Assembly: GCA_012295275.1 (NCBI GenBank)
Contig: CM022665.1
Span: forward strand, 9,542,476-9,606,475
Length of the DNA: 64,000 bases
Source of the DNA: Chrysomallon squamiferum
Lineage: Eukaryota; Mollusca; Gastropoda; Neomphalida; Peltospiridae
Reading direction: 5' to 3'
A program made the translations under genes and the position numbers. Every line of letters begins with the position of its first letter. The first letter of the stretch is position 1. A model generated the notes under the pieces. That model searched no databases. It was not told where the DNA came from and was given only the letters and a program-made list of their open reading frames with translations. This document shows, piece after piece, positions 1-15,264 of the stretch.

Positions 1-222
1 TATGTCGTTTCCTCTCTCCCTTTCATATAAATAAAATAAATAAATAAAAATAAGAAAAGAAAAGAAAATAAGAAAAGAAAAAATAAAGAAAAAAAAGATG
101 GAGAAAAAAGAGAAAAACAACAACAAAACAAACAAAAACAAATAACCCTCATCCCCCAAAAAACAAACAACAGTATAACAATAGTATCAGTGTTCATCCA
201 TATTATAATTTCACTTTGACAG
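1..222. other. Intronic A-rich sequence at the window edge
   Basis: This stretch precedes the first recognisable exon of the TTC41/NPHP3-like gene, which starts after the acceptor AG at 221-222. It is mostly A-rich tracts of AAAT and AAAG units, and I see no coding potential. The 5' exons of the gene must lie before the window. Confidence 0.6.
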
Positions 223-3200
223 CGCTATGGTTGGAATGGAATGCAAGACACAATGTTGCAAAAGAACTTCGACAATGCTGTTAAATCTTATCCATGGATT
301 GACAAATTTCGGGATCGAAGTGTCACGGAGGTGGAGTATATGCATGGATTTCTTAACAATCCCGGGTCTATACCAGCATGTTTTTTCTTCAGAGATAAGG
401 TAAAATAATTATAGCCTTATTTAGACTAAGTATACAGTAAATACAAAACTTACACAATGGTTATATGTAATAGATAATGGTTGTATACGTTATAACAATA
501 ACAACTGATGTTTTATTCTTATTAATTATCACAGTATTATCTGATGACTTTGTATACGTAATGACCAACACAATATTTTTCTATTCATAATAGTTAATTA
601 CCATTATCTATCTAATGGATTTTATAATGATTATAATTGCATGTAACGGTTGAAACAGTTATATTATCTATCTAATGGATTTTATAATGATTATAATTGC
701 ATGTAACGGTTGAAACAGTTATATTATCTATGCAGTTTACGTATTCATTAAGACAGTACTGTATATGAAATTTACGTAATGGTTATAATGATGATATATG
801 TTTGCAGTTCATGTAATGTTGTAACAAAGCTGTGTATGAAATTTACGTATTGCGTAGCAAAGCTGTGTATGCAGTTTACGTATTGCTGTAGCAAAGCTGT
901 TTATGCAGTTTACGTAATGTTGTAACAAAGCTGTGTATGCAGTTTACGTATTGCTGTAGCAAAGCTGTTTATGCAGTTTACGTATTGCTGTAGCAAAGCT
1001 GTGTATGCAGTTTACGTATTGCTGTAGCAAAGCTGTTTATGCAGTTTACGTATTGCTGTAGCAAAGCTGTTTATGCAGTTTACGTATTGCGTAGCAAAGC
1101 TGTTTATGCAGTTTACGTATTGCTGTAGCAAAGCTGTGTATGCAGTTTACGTATTGCGTAGCAAAGCTGTTTATGCAGTTTACGTATTGCGTAGCAAAGC
1201 TGTGTATGCAGTTTACGTATTGCTGTAACAAAGCTGTTTATGCAGTTTACGTATTGCTGTAGCAAAGCTGTTTATGCAGTTTACGTATTGCTGTAGCAAA
1301 GCTGTTTATGCAGTTTACGTATTGCGTAGCAAAGCTGTGTATGCAGTTTACGTATTGCTGTAACAAAGCTGTGTATGCAGTTTATGCAATGGTTATAACA
1401 GTGGTTTGTGTACATTTACGTAGTTATAACGGTGTTATGTACGCAGTATGCGTAATGGTTATAATAATGTGGTTTATGCAGTATAAATAATGATTATAAG
1501 AATAATATATATGCTGTAGTCGACAGTGTTATATAAGTATTAATTATCAGTATCATCTAACTGTTTTTATCACACAGTGCAGTGTATGGTTGTAACACAT
1601 TCTATATGCAATATGTGTATGTAATGATCGCAACAAAGGATATCATATAGGATATTCTATATATTGTAACAGACCTATGATGATAAACAGCTTCAGAATT
1701 TGGTAGAAGCTGGAGAGAAAGTCACGGCGTACACAGTGGAAAACGAGATGAGTGCTAAGAAATTAGAAGCGCTGAGGAATAAAATTGCCAAATCAAAAGA
1801 CAAAGTGATTTCTAAAAACATCTTTTATTCATATTTATTTAAGTATTCAGACAAACAAATATCTATGTCAGTTTAGTTTTAGAATATTTAGAACTAATTT
1901 ACGAAATGATAGTAAAATAGGTGACTGCTTTATTACTATTTTTCTTTCAGAATTCTTCTTATTTCGCAATTTCTCTAATAGTAATTACAATACAGTTAAA
2001 AACAGTCGATTACTTTTAATATTTCAGTTATCTTCGGTAGAAAAATAAAATATTTTATCAAATATTGTAAAGCTGATTATTTATTAATGCTTTTCCTTTT
2101 GGAGGAGCAAGCGTAGGAGTGTTTATAAATGTCAAAAGTAATATTTGTATTTATCTTAATATTCGCTGAAATTGAGTTTGTTCAATGACTGAACTACATA
2201 ATTTTCTGTCTACAGTGTTTGTCTTTGAATTTCAACTATAAGACTCCCAAAGAGGTTGGTGATTTGAATTTCTTTTGTATTATTTTGATTAATCTTTTGC
2301 AATACAATCAACAATCACTTACATAATTTAGATATTATTCATTTTCAATTATATTACATTTTATCAATGCTGGTACAGTTGTATTATGTAATAATAATTT
2401 TATTACATTTAATGATCATCTGTCTTATGTATATTTGTTGTAAAACCTTTTATAATAATCAATGCAAAATAATATTATATGAAAAGAAAATAAAGATATG
2501 AGATAAATAAACGTAATAACTGTGTTGCTTTTCAGGGAGCTAAGCTGATATTTGATGCTATCTATAAACATCTGAACGACGTCCTGCTCAAAGATCCACC
2601 TAATATATCGAAGCGAGACGCAGACTTGGCCCACCACGACGCCTTCATGGCCACCCGGAATTCACCGTTTGTTGGTAACGATAACAACCTCAGTGTCCTC
2701 ACCAAAAGGCTACAGACAGGTTTGAAATTCTGTTTTAATAATGAATTTTACTTTTTTTCAGATATTACTGATCTTTTTAAACAAAATTTATTAAAAATTT
2801 TTTAAAGACCATTAATCTGTAAATGGTATGATTAGTTATACTGAATCTATCTACTGTATGATTTCCTGTTCTAACCGGAACTCCAAATCTGCTTTATCAA
2901 AGGCTGAGGTAGATACTTTCCTTTCAGTGGGAAAGTGCACATAAAATATTCCTTGCTGCTAACCAAAGCTGCAGCAAGTTTTCTCTCAGTCATATCATTC
3001 GTGTACACAAGTCCTATGCCTGATACCCAACAAGTGTTAAATAAAATATGCTAATGGTATGATTAAGGAAATATTCATTGATCTGTTCAAGATAAATCGT
3101 CATTTCCATTTGTTTCTGCAAAAGCGCCATTAAAGATATTTATCGGCCCAATGTGTAAAACATCCTTACATAATTCATTTAACTGAATTATCTGCTTAAA

Positions 3201-3437
3201 TTATAGCATCCTCCAAGCCATTGGTTGTAATAGGACCTGCAGGGAGTGGAAAGTCAGCGTTGTTATCGTCGTGGTTGTCGGAACTGAAGAAGAAACCCAA
3301 ATGTCCTGTTTTACTGTACCACTTTGCTGGGGCTACAGCAGATAGTACATGTGAGTGTTTAGAAATGTGTAAATACTAATACAAATATACACAGTTACAG
3401 AAATGTTTCTATCAATAGAAAGTTTCTTCCGTGTATA

Positions 3438-3468
<31 letters not shown>

Positions 3469-3921
3469 TTTAAGATTGAATTTTATCAATTCTAATATGT
3501 ATTTTACATTTTAGCAATAATTCCGACATTACACAGATTAATTGGAGAACTTGAGGTTATTACTAATGGTTCCAAAGCCAAAGTTCAGAAAGATGAAGAT
3601 TTGGAAACTCTTGGCCCAGGACTAACATCAACTGATTGTGGAGAATTAGTACAGCAATTTAAAATTCTTCTTGAGAAGGCAAGTGACAAAAAGAAAGTTG
3701 TCTTTCTTCTCGATGGATTAGACAAAATGGAAACCCTTTCAAGAATTACAAAGGTATTCTGGCCAAATGTTTTGTAAAATTATGTTGATAATGAAAGAAT
3801 TGATGGATGGCTTGATGGAAGAATGAATGGATGGATGGAGGAACTTATGAATGAATATTTGCATAATGACACCTCAACATAATTTTATTGTTAACAGTTA
3901 TTAAGTGTTAATCTATGTACA

Positions 3922-3962
<41 letters not shown>

Positions 3963-6386
3963 CAACCTCATGAACGAAGAAACACGCTATCATCACAATT
4001 CCATTACATACTCTACTCTGTATGATTAGCAGTAAGATATTTTCACATGCACCTTTCCATAGTCTTTAATGAAGTGGCTGGAGCAATAATAGCCCAATAG
4101 CGATTGTCGAAACAGTTTCAGTTTGATCTTAGTTAGATCGAAATATTAATACATAACTTTTGTATTTCCTTCTGTGACTGTTTGAAAGCAATTTTCGTTT
4201 CAGAGTCTGTTTTGGCTGCCTGAGTCTTTTCCAAAGGGTGTCTTTGCTATTTTTTCATGTCGTCAAGACAGCACTGATAACATAGAAGAACTGACAAATG
4301 TTCGCCAGTATGACATCATTAAACTGAATCCACTGCCATCAGATGCCAGAAAAGAAATGTGTTTGGTAACTGAGAACTTTAATCTATTTTCAGACAAATA
4401 GATATTCTAATTCAAACAACTTATGCGTAATATTTATGTCATGATAAAATGTCAAGGTAACAGTGGAAATAATATTAATAATAATAATAATAAATGAAGC
4501 AGAAAAATTAGTTCAAACAGATAAACAAGAAAAGAAAAAAAGATAAAAGAAAGAAAGAAAATTAATCTTCTTTTTGTGTATCCTTCTTCTAAAGAAGACT
4601 TTTTGTTATAGCACATACATGATTTAATCAGATTTCACAAAAACATTTATAATAGTAGTATATTTATGCATAAATAGTCAACTGTTATATTGCAGTATAG
4701 TTAAAATTAGACATTACTTCATATGTTAACAACCATTCACTTAATTATTCCAGAAATTCCTGAAAATGAATGGAAAAGAAATCTCCCCTGCTCAGGTGAC
4801 AAAGATTATCGAAACACAGAAATCCGAAAATCCACTCTTCTTGAAAACAATTTTGTCTGTGAGTCTGTTGTCTGTTAAATGTCGTTACAGTTTCTTATTC
4901 AATATGACTTCTGCTCAGAACCTTCTTTAGTTATCAGTCTATTTGCTCAGTACCTAACTTAAGTTGCAAATGGGCAAAAATTTAACTCATTAATATCAGT
5001 AACTTGTTTCAGGAATGGAGATAGTTAAGCAGTAGAATTCTAATACCTGCTAGTACTACATGAGCGATGACCATAGTATTATTTATTAAATATATAGTGT
5101 GTTAGATATATACAGATCGAGAAATGTTAGTAATAATTAAATAATTTTATGGGTACAACAACATTATTTACTAATTTAAGTAAATTAACTAAAATCTTTT
5201 ATTCAGTTTTATACATTTTTATTCAGTTTATTACGTTTTGTAATTAAAAAAAAAAAAAAAAAAAAAAGTTTATTCTTCCTTTTGTTGATTTTGTTCATTC
5301 ATCAATGATTAGATTCTGATGTAAAGATGTTGTTTTTAATTCAGTAATATATACTTTAAAAATTTGTTGTAATTTAAATTCTCATAAAGCAATATTTCTA
5401 TTTGAACAACCTGTTTTGATACAGGGATTTCTTAATAATTATTCTATTAAATTTACTTACATTACAGGAACTGTGTAAATTTGGAACATTTCGTAAACTG
5501 GATGAACAAATTGCTTCTCTAGTAAAAGCAAAGGAGTGAGTTATAATAATATTTTTATTTTCAGATATAATATGAATCCATAGTAATGTGTGTGTGTGTG
5601 TGTATATATTTTAATAATATTAATTACTATATGTATGGTTATTATTTTTTCTCTCTCTCTACCTCAGTCTTTTCTTTTCTTTTTCTGCATATACTGTTAT
5701 AAGATTTAATATAATTGTATCATTCAGAGAGTTTATTATTTTTACAGTTGGACAAAATTATACATAGGCAAATATGTTCTATAAATGTAACATGTTTGTA
5801 CATATCACTAATAAAGAATTATTCCAAACTTTCAATAATTATGGAGCTTAAGAATTAATAGTTATTACACAAAATAGAAAGTATGAAAAGAAATTTTATT
5901 TATAATGTAAAAAAAAGAAATAAATAAATAAAATAAAATTATTAATTAAATACTGGTTATTCGGTAAATAAATTAGGTGATAACTGTAGACACAGTATTT
6001 GAATTAGTTTGATGCTATGGATTAATAATATTATTATATAATATTTTTATGCTTTTGAAAAAACTCAACAACCATCTAAACCCCCCCCCCAAAAAGGCAA
6101 AAAACACAAACAAAAACACTTCGATTATACAAATATATTGATACTGAATTTTACAAGGCACCATAGTTAAATGTCTTATTAGAAAATAATTGTATATAAA
6201 TGTATTATTTTCTAGCACTGTGGACCTTTTTAAACAGCTGTTGACTAGACTAGAAAATGATTATTGTGTGAAAGAAAGCAAAGATAATGTTGTCGAACAG
6301 GTATGTACATATTTATATATTTTTTTATTGTTTTTGTTTAGAAATGTTGTGAGAAACATGTCTGCATGTTATTGTATGTATACACA

Positions 6387-6419
<33 letters not shown>

Positions 6420-7069
6420 TATTCAGAACAGTTTATTCAGTAGTGAAGTAATAATGAATAATTGAAGTAATAGTAATAAGTAGTAAGCAGTTTAATAGTA
6501 GCAGTGATAGTAGCAGTAATAGTAGTAGTAGTTATGGTAACAGATATAAGTACTGTTAATAGTTGTAATAGTAGTAGTATTTATAGTAGCTGTAGTAGTA
6601 GTGGTGCTGGTGGTGATTAGTAGGAACATTGTAACAGTTATAGAAGTGGTGGTGATGATGGTGGTGATTGTGGTGGTTGTGATGGACAAGGGCAAGCAAT
6701 AGTAGGATGGTAGTAGTAGTTGTAGTAGCAATTGTAGTAGTAGTAGTAGTAATAGTAGTGACAACAGTGTTTATAGATGGATAGTAAAACTATTTCTTGT
6801 AGGATGAAAACAATTGATAGTATAAACTGTATTATAATGTTTAATGTGTTTATATCAACAGGTGATGTGTTGTTTGTATCTGTCACACAAAGGTTTGTCA
6901 GAAGCAGAACTTAGAGCAATGTTTCACATTCCATCCATTATTTGGTCACCTCTCTACTTTGCTATGTGCAACCTACTCACAGACAGCGGAGCATTAATGC
7001 AGTATGGTTCTTTTCTTTTCTTTTTTTTCTATTGTTATTGTTGTTTTTTGTACTTTACTGAAGGTTTGA

Positions 7070-7137
<68 letters not shown>

Positions 7138-8339
7138 ATAATAATAGCAGAAAGTTTTTTATAATTTATCTTTCAGGTTACAGTTTGATGAGATGAGACA
7201 AGCAATCGCTGAAAAATATCTCGCATCAAAAAACGTCAGGTAATCTTATTACTGACATACTTATGAAATGCAAAATAATGTAATATTAAATGATGCAACA
7301 GAAATGGATGCAAGATTTCAGAATTCGTGGCATTGTTATTATTTTTGATGAAATCAGTTCAGTTAAATAGTTTAAAAACAACAACAGCAAAAAACATCCC
7401 AACAATAGTGCATCCTTTCTAGGATTGTGTGTTATTTAATCTTAAAACAGCAAGTATTTATTATTATGTATTTGTTTCTTTGCTTATTTGTTTGTATCAT
7501 TTGTTCAACTTTAAAATGTGGAGTACTAACATTTGACATATTTTTTTTCAGAATGAAATATTTAAAGACTCTTGTGGATTTCTTTGAATCACAGACAAAG
7601 GTTATTATAAAAATATATTTTTTGTGCTTTAATTCTGAAAATTTAAAATAAATAAAAAATTGCGAACGATGTATTAATTAGAACAGGTAGAATTAAAACT
7701 GTTATAAAAATATACAACAAATGGAATACCCACAGTAATAACAAACAATAATTATAGCCTAAAAATAATCAAAGTGCAAGCCATGTTTGTAAAAGAACAT
7801 GTCATGAATTGTAGAGATAAAAAAAAAAAAAAAAAAAAAAAATCCTTACATAACCTTTATCCACACTCTCATTTTAAAAAAGTTATTAAAATCAAAAATG
7901 GAATCTCTATCCATACAGAAACTGACAGCAACTATGAACATCTTAAACCCCAAATCGCAGAGACCAACAGAAGAACTTCCTTGGTTACTCCAGGCAATGG
8001 GAGACAAGAAAAGACTGATTGAATTGCTTACTAATCTACCGGTCTTTGGTCGATTCTTTCTGTGAGTAACAATGATAGAAAGAATGAATAAAAACAAAAG
8101 AAAGAAGTAGAAGAAACCTTTGAATATTCTATTAATTTGTTTTGCATTCTCAATATTTTGTTTTACTTTATTATTTGTTAATGTTACGTGTTACTATAAA
8201 GTAAAAAGATTATTAAGAAGTAACTGTAGATAACAATGCAGACAGTAAATCACAAACTTATCACAAATGGACAGTTAACAACATTTTATTATATTTGTAA
8301 AATACACATTCAAATCATGTTTTTTTTTAATTATTATTA

Positions 8340-8380
<41 letters not shown>

Positions 8381-8715
8381 TTAACGATAGTGTCAAAGGC
8401 ATGTTATGTAATCGTCTGTAAATGTGCATTTATTTATTTATTTATTTATTTATATGCATATTTAACTATATGCATATATGAATTTTTGTAATGTAATAAT
8501 TTTTATTTTAATTAGAGAATCAGAATATGAACTTTTGGAACTGTGGAAGTGGACGGGAATTCATGGAGACCAAATAGCTGATCTGTACATAGAGGAACTA
8601 GAAAAACAGATTCCTGTTATTGATTTGAAAGATGTTCCTGATGAAGACAAGTCTAAATTTGATAACATCAAGCGAGGAGCTATTCTTTTAGTAAGCAAGT
8701 GAACAAAAATGAGAG

Positions 8716-8808
<93 letters not shown>

Positions 8809-11800
8809 CTTTTATTTAAATATTTGTTCTTCATTCCATCTACTTAGATTTTTTACTTTATCTGAAATATGTCTGTTTCTGTGACAACATTGTAATTTGC
8901 TGATTTTCCCTTTCTTCAATGTATTCTGATTGTTCTTGTTTCATTTTTTGTTTGTTTGTTTACTGACAGTATTTTACATTCATCTCGTAATTCTTCATGT
9001 ACTTTATGTACTGACTGTATTTGACGTGTTTCTCGTTATTCCTCATCTACTTTTACTGACCGTATTTTATACTTATCTTTTTACTTTGTCTACTTTATTT
9101 ACTAACAATATCTAACATGCATGTCATTGTTCGTCGTTTCCTTTGTTTACTGACAGCATTTAGCATATATCTCATTTTTCTCTCTCCATTCCATGGAGAT
9201 TTCTACATTGTTTTTTGAATTTCATAATTATGTGAGGCAAAACTACATTGAAAAAACAACACATTTTTTATTATTATTTTGTAGAAATTAATGTATCTTG
9301 ATGCTCTGACATACTTGATGGAGCTTGGACAGTTTCAGCGTTCAAAGGAAAAAATTCTGGAAGAAAGATTAAAAATCCTGGTTAGTATAATTCAATTTTG
9401 AGGCATCATGTTTATCTTTATTGTTATTGTTTTTGTTTGCTTTGTAGTTTTATTTTTTTTTTTGGTTGTTTTTTCTTTCCCCTCCCCCAACAGATACACT
9501 ATACATAGCTTTAATTATGTAACAAATAATACTGGGAATATATTAGATAAAAATGTGCTTAAAATTAATATTTTCAATCCTTTTCATCAGTCACTGGTTT
9601 CAAGTCATCTTGTAAAACTGTTCACATCATTAAAATTATATTCAGCCGTCTTCATTGGTCAATATTTTGTCAAGAAACTTTTCATAGACTATTCAGGAAT
9701 TACAAATGTTAATTATTTATTGTCCATCTCTCACAGTTGTCATGAAATGTTTAATGTCTGCTGACAGGAAAATTTTGCAAGTACCACAGATGAATCAAAA
9801 TATGAAAGACTTCTTAGTCAGGTTCATCTGAAACTGGCATCTCTCTACACAGACACACACAGATACAAAGAAGCTGAACCTTTACATAAACAAGTTCTGC
9901 AGTTCAGGGAAAAGTATGTACGAGTTGTTACTTAACATATGTAATAGAGCGTTCAGAATTAGCCTTGTACATTGCTTGTTCAGACTGGTAGACAACTACC
10001 TACTGTTGATATTATTATTATTATTATTATTGGTTATGGTGTTATTGTTGGTGGTGGTGGTGGTTGTATTATTTTTAAATAGTTGGAAATAGTGAAAGGA
10101 AAAAGGTGATCAATTTAAATATACAGAGAAATTGGAGAGAGAGAGAGAGATGGATGCATATACATGACAAAACACACTGGAATTACAAATCTGTCTTTGT
10201 TTCATAAAGATAGAGACAAACACATAGACAGACAGACAGACACATACCTAATTACTGCAAGAGTATGAGAAAGAGAAAAATAATAAGACAGCATGAGTGA
10301 GAGAGATAAAAGTGCATCAACCATTGTACTAAATTATTATTCAAATTATTGTAATACATTTTAAATATGTCTAGATAATCCTTGTCAAACATTTTGAAAT
10401 AATAGTGTGTTTTCACAGGGCAGCATCTGACAAGAAAAATCTTACGGATACAATTCTGAAGGACTTGGGTTATTCCTACCATGCATTTGGAATGTTTTAT
10501 TTCAAGACAGATCAAACAGATAAAGTAAGATTAATTAATTTTAATTTCCTGATTCAGTATATATATATTTTTTTTCATTTTGAGGAATAATAATGATACT
10601 CTGTCTCATGTTATTAGTGAAATGGAATTAATTTAATATAGTAACTGTATATATTTTAAGTTAATGTATGTCTTCATCATTATCACTACCTATATGAGCT
10701 ATGTGCGTGGATTTAATTGTTTTAAAAATGTTTTTCAGGCTATTGAGTTATTTACAAAATCTGTTGATATACAGCAAAAGATAGGCAACAGCATTGAAGT
10801 GGCTGACAGTCTACACAATATGGGAGTGCTACTAATAAAAAAGGGAGAGTACTCCAAGGCTCTTCAGTTGTGTTTGAAGTCTTTAAAGGTTGGTTTCATA
10901 AATAAAAGAAAGTTAATATTATTTCTGAACATTTATATACTTTTTATATTCATTTATTTTAGTTTTTGCGGTTTTATTATTATTATTATTATTAATATTT
11001 TTTTTTTTTTTTTTATATTATTATTTAGTTTTTTCTTTATTTATTATTCTTATTATTTTTAAGTATATAATTTTATTTTATTATTATTTAGTTTTTTTTT
11101 ATTTATTTATTATTATTATTAATTGTTTTTAATTTATTTTGTACTGGATACATATTCCTAGAGATATGATTCAAACAAAGACAAACAATTAAATGTTCTC
11201 AGCAGTTTAATGTTGCTGTTTTTAGTAAATATCACTGTATTTAGCGTTCTTCACCTTCTTACTCTTGTTATTTTTATTGCTAGGTACGTGATAGTATATA
11301 AAAGTAGTAAATTATAATTATAAAAGATAATATTTTGCTTTAGGAAAAATTACCAGTAGGAAAAGATTATTTTATTTTAACAAAAAAGATATTAAAATAA
11401 ACATGAAAATAATAATTCATCTACTAGCATTTAAAATATGTCTATTTCATTTTGTGGATTAAATTATAATACTTCTATTATAACAGCATTAAAATTTAAT
11501 AATATGGGCTGAAGATCTCTTATCCATAATTTTCAAAACCAATAAACTCTGAAATCCAGAACTTACTCCAAGCAGCAGAAATCTTACAGTTTTAGGACTG
11601 TTTTGCATACACATTTTATTACAATGCCCAAAATTATTAAAAATATTATGTAAAAAAATTCTGCATACTATTTGTATAAGCTGTATATGAAAAATAAATG
11701 GAATTCATATTCAGACTTAGATTCTATTCTCATGCTATCTCCTTACATTCCAAAATCCGAAACACTTCCAATCCCAAGCATTTTGGATAAAGGATTCTCA

Positions 11801-14800
11801 ACCTGTAATAACAACATAAAATATGTGTGAACAATAAACTAATTTTAAGCATTTAATTTTATTATTTACTTTACCTTCTAGATCTATGAACAGCAATATT
11901 TTGGACATCTAACTCCATGCATTGGAGTCGTGGTGGGCAATATCGCAATCTGTCAGCGAAATCTGGGAAATGTTGAAGAAGCAGAGAAGATGTACAAAAA
12001 GTAAGAATAAAAAGGACATTGTTAAAACATTTCATAACACACTGGATTTTATTTAGTTCATCTAATTTTTTTATTTAACATGCTGGATGTTTTGGGAGTG
12101 TGTTTTTTTTATGTACAATTTAACTATTCATGGATATAATTGATAGGAATTATTATTATTTTATTTGTTTATTTTGTTATTATTTCCCCCCACCCAGATT
12201 AGCTAAAGACTTAAATAAACAGAAAATAATTTGTAAATAACAACAACAAAAACCAGGAAATTAATACACTCTGTGACAATTCTGACTTCATTTGGTTCAG
12301 TTTAATGTTTTGTTATGTAGATTTTTTCCATTTATAATTTAAGTATTCATGGAACTTTTGAAAGGAACATGATTTTTAAAAATTTTATTTATATACACTG
12401 AACATTTGAAATAAATAAATAAATAAATAAATAAATAAATTAATTAATTAATTAAATTTAAAAAAAATAATAATAATAATTAAACACACACAAATAAATT
12501 AATTAATTAAAATAAAATAAAACAACAACAAAAATAATAATAATAAAAACACACAAATAAATAAATACAAAATTAAAAAAGAATAATTAAATTACCCTTT
12601 ATTTTATTTTGGAATTATATTAAAAATATTAAAATTTTTAAATTTTAAAAATTTGTTTCCTTATTTTATTTTATTTTATTTTAAGAGCACTTGATATAAA
12701 TGAAAAGGCCTTTGGCCGAAATCATCCCAATGTAGCTGCAGTGCTGAAAAATCTTGCTACCATGGAAACCAACAAAGAGAATTATAAAAAAGCAGAAGAG
12801 TATTACAGAGAAGCATTAGACATAATGAAGGCAAATATAAAATACTAACCATGACCTATTTTTTATTTATTTTTTATTTTTTGGAACTTTTTTATTTAAA
12901 TACATGTTTTATTATATGTAAAGATATATATGCTATATAAAACATATTTTATTGTATGTGTGTGTACTTAGAAATAGACTTTATTTATTTATTTATCTGT
13001 TTTTGTTTATTTTTTGTTGTTGTTGTCTAGGTAAATGAAAGATATATAAAAATGTATGCATTAACAGAGTTAATTTTACATGGCTATTCTTTGGGGTGTC
13101 CAGGCTTTTAGAAAATAGAGCACCATTAATACTATTACAAATTTCAGGATAAATAAATAATAAAGAATAAATACAACATTAAAAACAAAGGAAAGGGAAA
13201 CAAGTGGATCTACTTATGCATTTGTTTCTCTTCCTGCATATACAGATGAAATTCAATGCAATTTACCACCTTTAGTTAAAATTAAAAAACACAATATCAG
13301 TGTATATTTAAAAAAAAATAATAATAATAATAATAATTAAAAAATATAATAATAAAAATGTAATAATAATAAAAGTAACAGTAACAACAACAACAACAAT
13401 AATAATTAGGTTTTTCTTCTAACTTATAGAAAAACGAAGCTGCCAGTGTTATCTCTGATTGCTACTGTATTTCAGTGATCATTATTATTAAAGTTATTTC
13501 ATCTTTGTTTAAACAGAAGTGTGAAACTGTCCAAGACAACTGTGAAGTCTTCTGGATAAAGGAGAGACTCGTTTACACTCTTTTGAAACAGAATCAAATT
13601 AAAGATGCGATAACATTATTCACAGAACTATGTAGGTATACTTTTTATACATCCACATCCAAGGAAAAAATAGCAAAACCATCTGCTCTTAATTATAATT
13701 TTTATTTTTTTTTATTCAACTAAAACAAGCATTAAACCTCAGTTTGTAATATTTAAATGATCTGTAACTTTATATTTTTTATTAAAATGTCTAACAGATT
13801 TCACAGCACAATACATACAACTTAGTTTAATTATTTACAAGTTTTTTTTATTATTAATGAACAAGGTTTTATATAGCTTACTGTGTATATATTTATTTGT
13901 ACATTATGTACAAAATGTATCTACCATATGTATTTTTTCTTCTAGTATATGTGTGTTATGAGCATGTATATGAATGTATGTTTGGATATATGTATGTATG
14001 TATGTATGTATATGTGTATGGTTGTGTGTACATACATATACAGGGATGGATGGATGGATGGATGTGTGTATGTATGTACATATGAATCGTTGTATGTATG
14101 TCTGTATGGTTGCACGTATGTATGTATGCACATATTGTATATATAATTTATTTTTCTTCAGATGAAAATGTTTCCAGAACCAGATGCATGGACAAATGCT
14201 GGCCTGTTGTGTATGTGCACATGGTCAGTGCATTAATTGAGTCTAAAAAGTATGATCTTGCAACGAAGGTAACTGTGGACATGATAAAAAATGCAGCAAG
14301 GCAAGACATGAACTTTATACATCTTGATACTCTTGACTCCTTGCAACCATCCACAAAAAGAGAAAAAAGACCAAAGGAATTTTCTCTTGACCATGCACTA
14401 ACAATGTAAGTTAACAAAGAATTACATACAAACAGAATTCTGAAACAACATGGTACACTATTGGAGAAGTAATTAAATTAATTCTATGGAATAGTACATG
14501 GTACAGTAGCAGAGAAGTCGATGGATTAATTCCATGGAATATTAGATGGTACAGTACTGGAAAAGTAACTGGATTAATTAATTATGTGCAATAGTACTTG
14601 GCTTAGATCTGCAGAAGTAATTGGATTCATTCAATTTTACTTTTTTTATAATCTGTGATTATGATGATTAAAATAGTGGTAGTTATTACACTGAATATTA
14701 CGATGATGATGACAATGATGGTGGTTATGATATTAGTATTATGATGAAGCTAACAGTGGTGGTTGCAGTTTTGATACTGGTGATTACAATGATGATGTTG

Positions 14801-15227
14801 ATGACTGCAATACTATTATTTCTAATTTTGTTTTGATTTTATTACAGATGGCCATGTAGTATTAACCTAGTAAAATACAAAGTAGAAAGACACTTGATTC
14901 CTGAAGAAGACAGCAAGGGATTACTGACATTTCTAGACAAGACTGATGAACAGTGTGGACTGAAGCAAGCTCTGTATGACAATGCAATAGCATGGTGTGA
15001 AAAGCAAAACAAAACAAAGCTTGTGTTAGACATTGCAAAACATTCTGCCAACAAGTTCCCTTTGGAAGAGGTATTCAAGAATATTTACCACAATACATTG
15101 GACTTCTGAAATCCTTATGTATCTGTTTTGGATCTCACTAAATATATATAACAACTATCTATCTATCTATCTATCTATTTACTCTCTTTTTTTCATGAAG
15201 ACTATGTCATATGTACGTTCTCTCAAT

Positions 15228-15264
<37 letters not shown>

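Noticed and set aside
800-1460. Regular repeats that could be mistaken for a CRISPR array
   Set aside because: Units are head-to-tail with no unique spacers, in an intron of an animal gene; this is a minisatellite.
6492-6886. Overlapping minus-strand frames rich in Thr, Leu and Tyr
   Set aside because: They come from trinucleotide-rich intronic DNA and overlap a true plus-strand exon at 6862.
8699-8884. Open frame with alternating Arg-Glu
   Set aside because: It is a translation of the (GA)n microsatellite in an intron.
13430-13475. Possible extra exon after an AG at about 13429 in the TTC41/NPHP3-like gene
   Set aside because: Splicing directly from 12830 to 13517 keeps the frame and a continuous helical protein; adding this piece does not.
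13897-14165. Overlapping frames on both strands rich in Tyr-Met-Cys or His-Thr-Ile
   Set aside because: They are translations of a TATG tetranucleotide tract before the exon at 14162.
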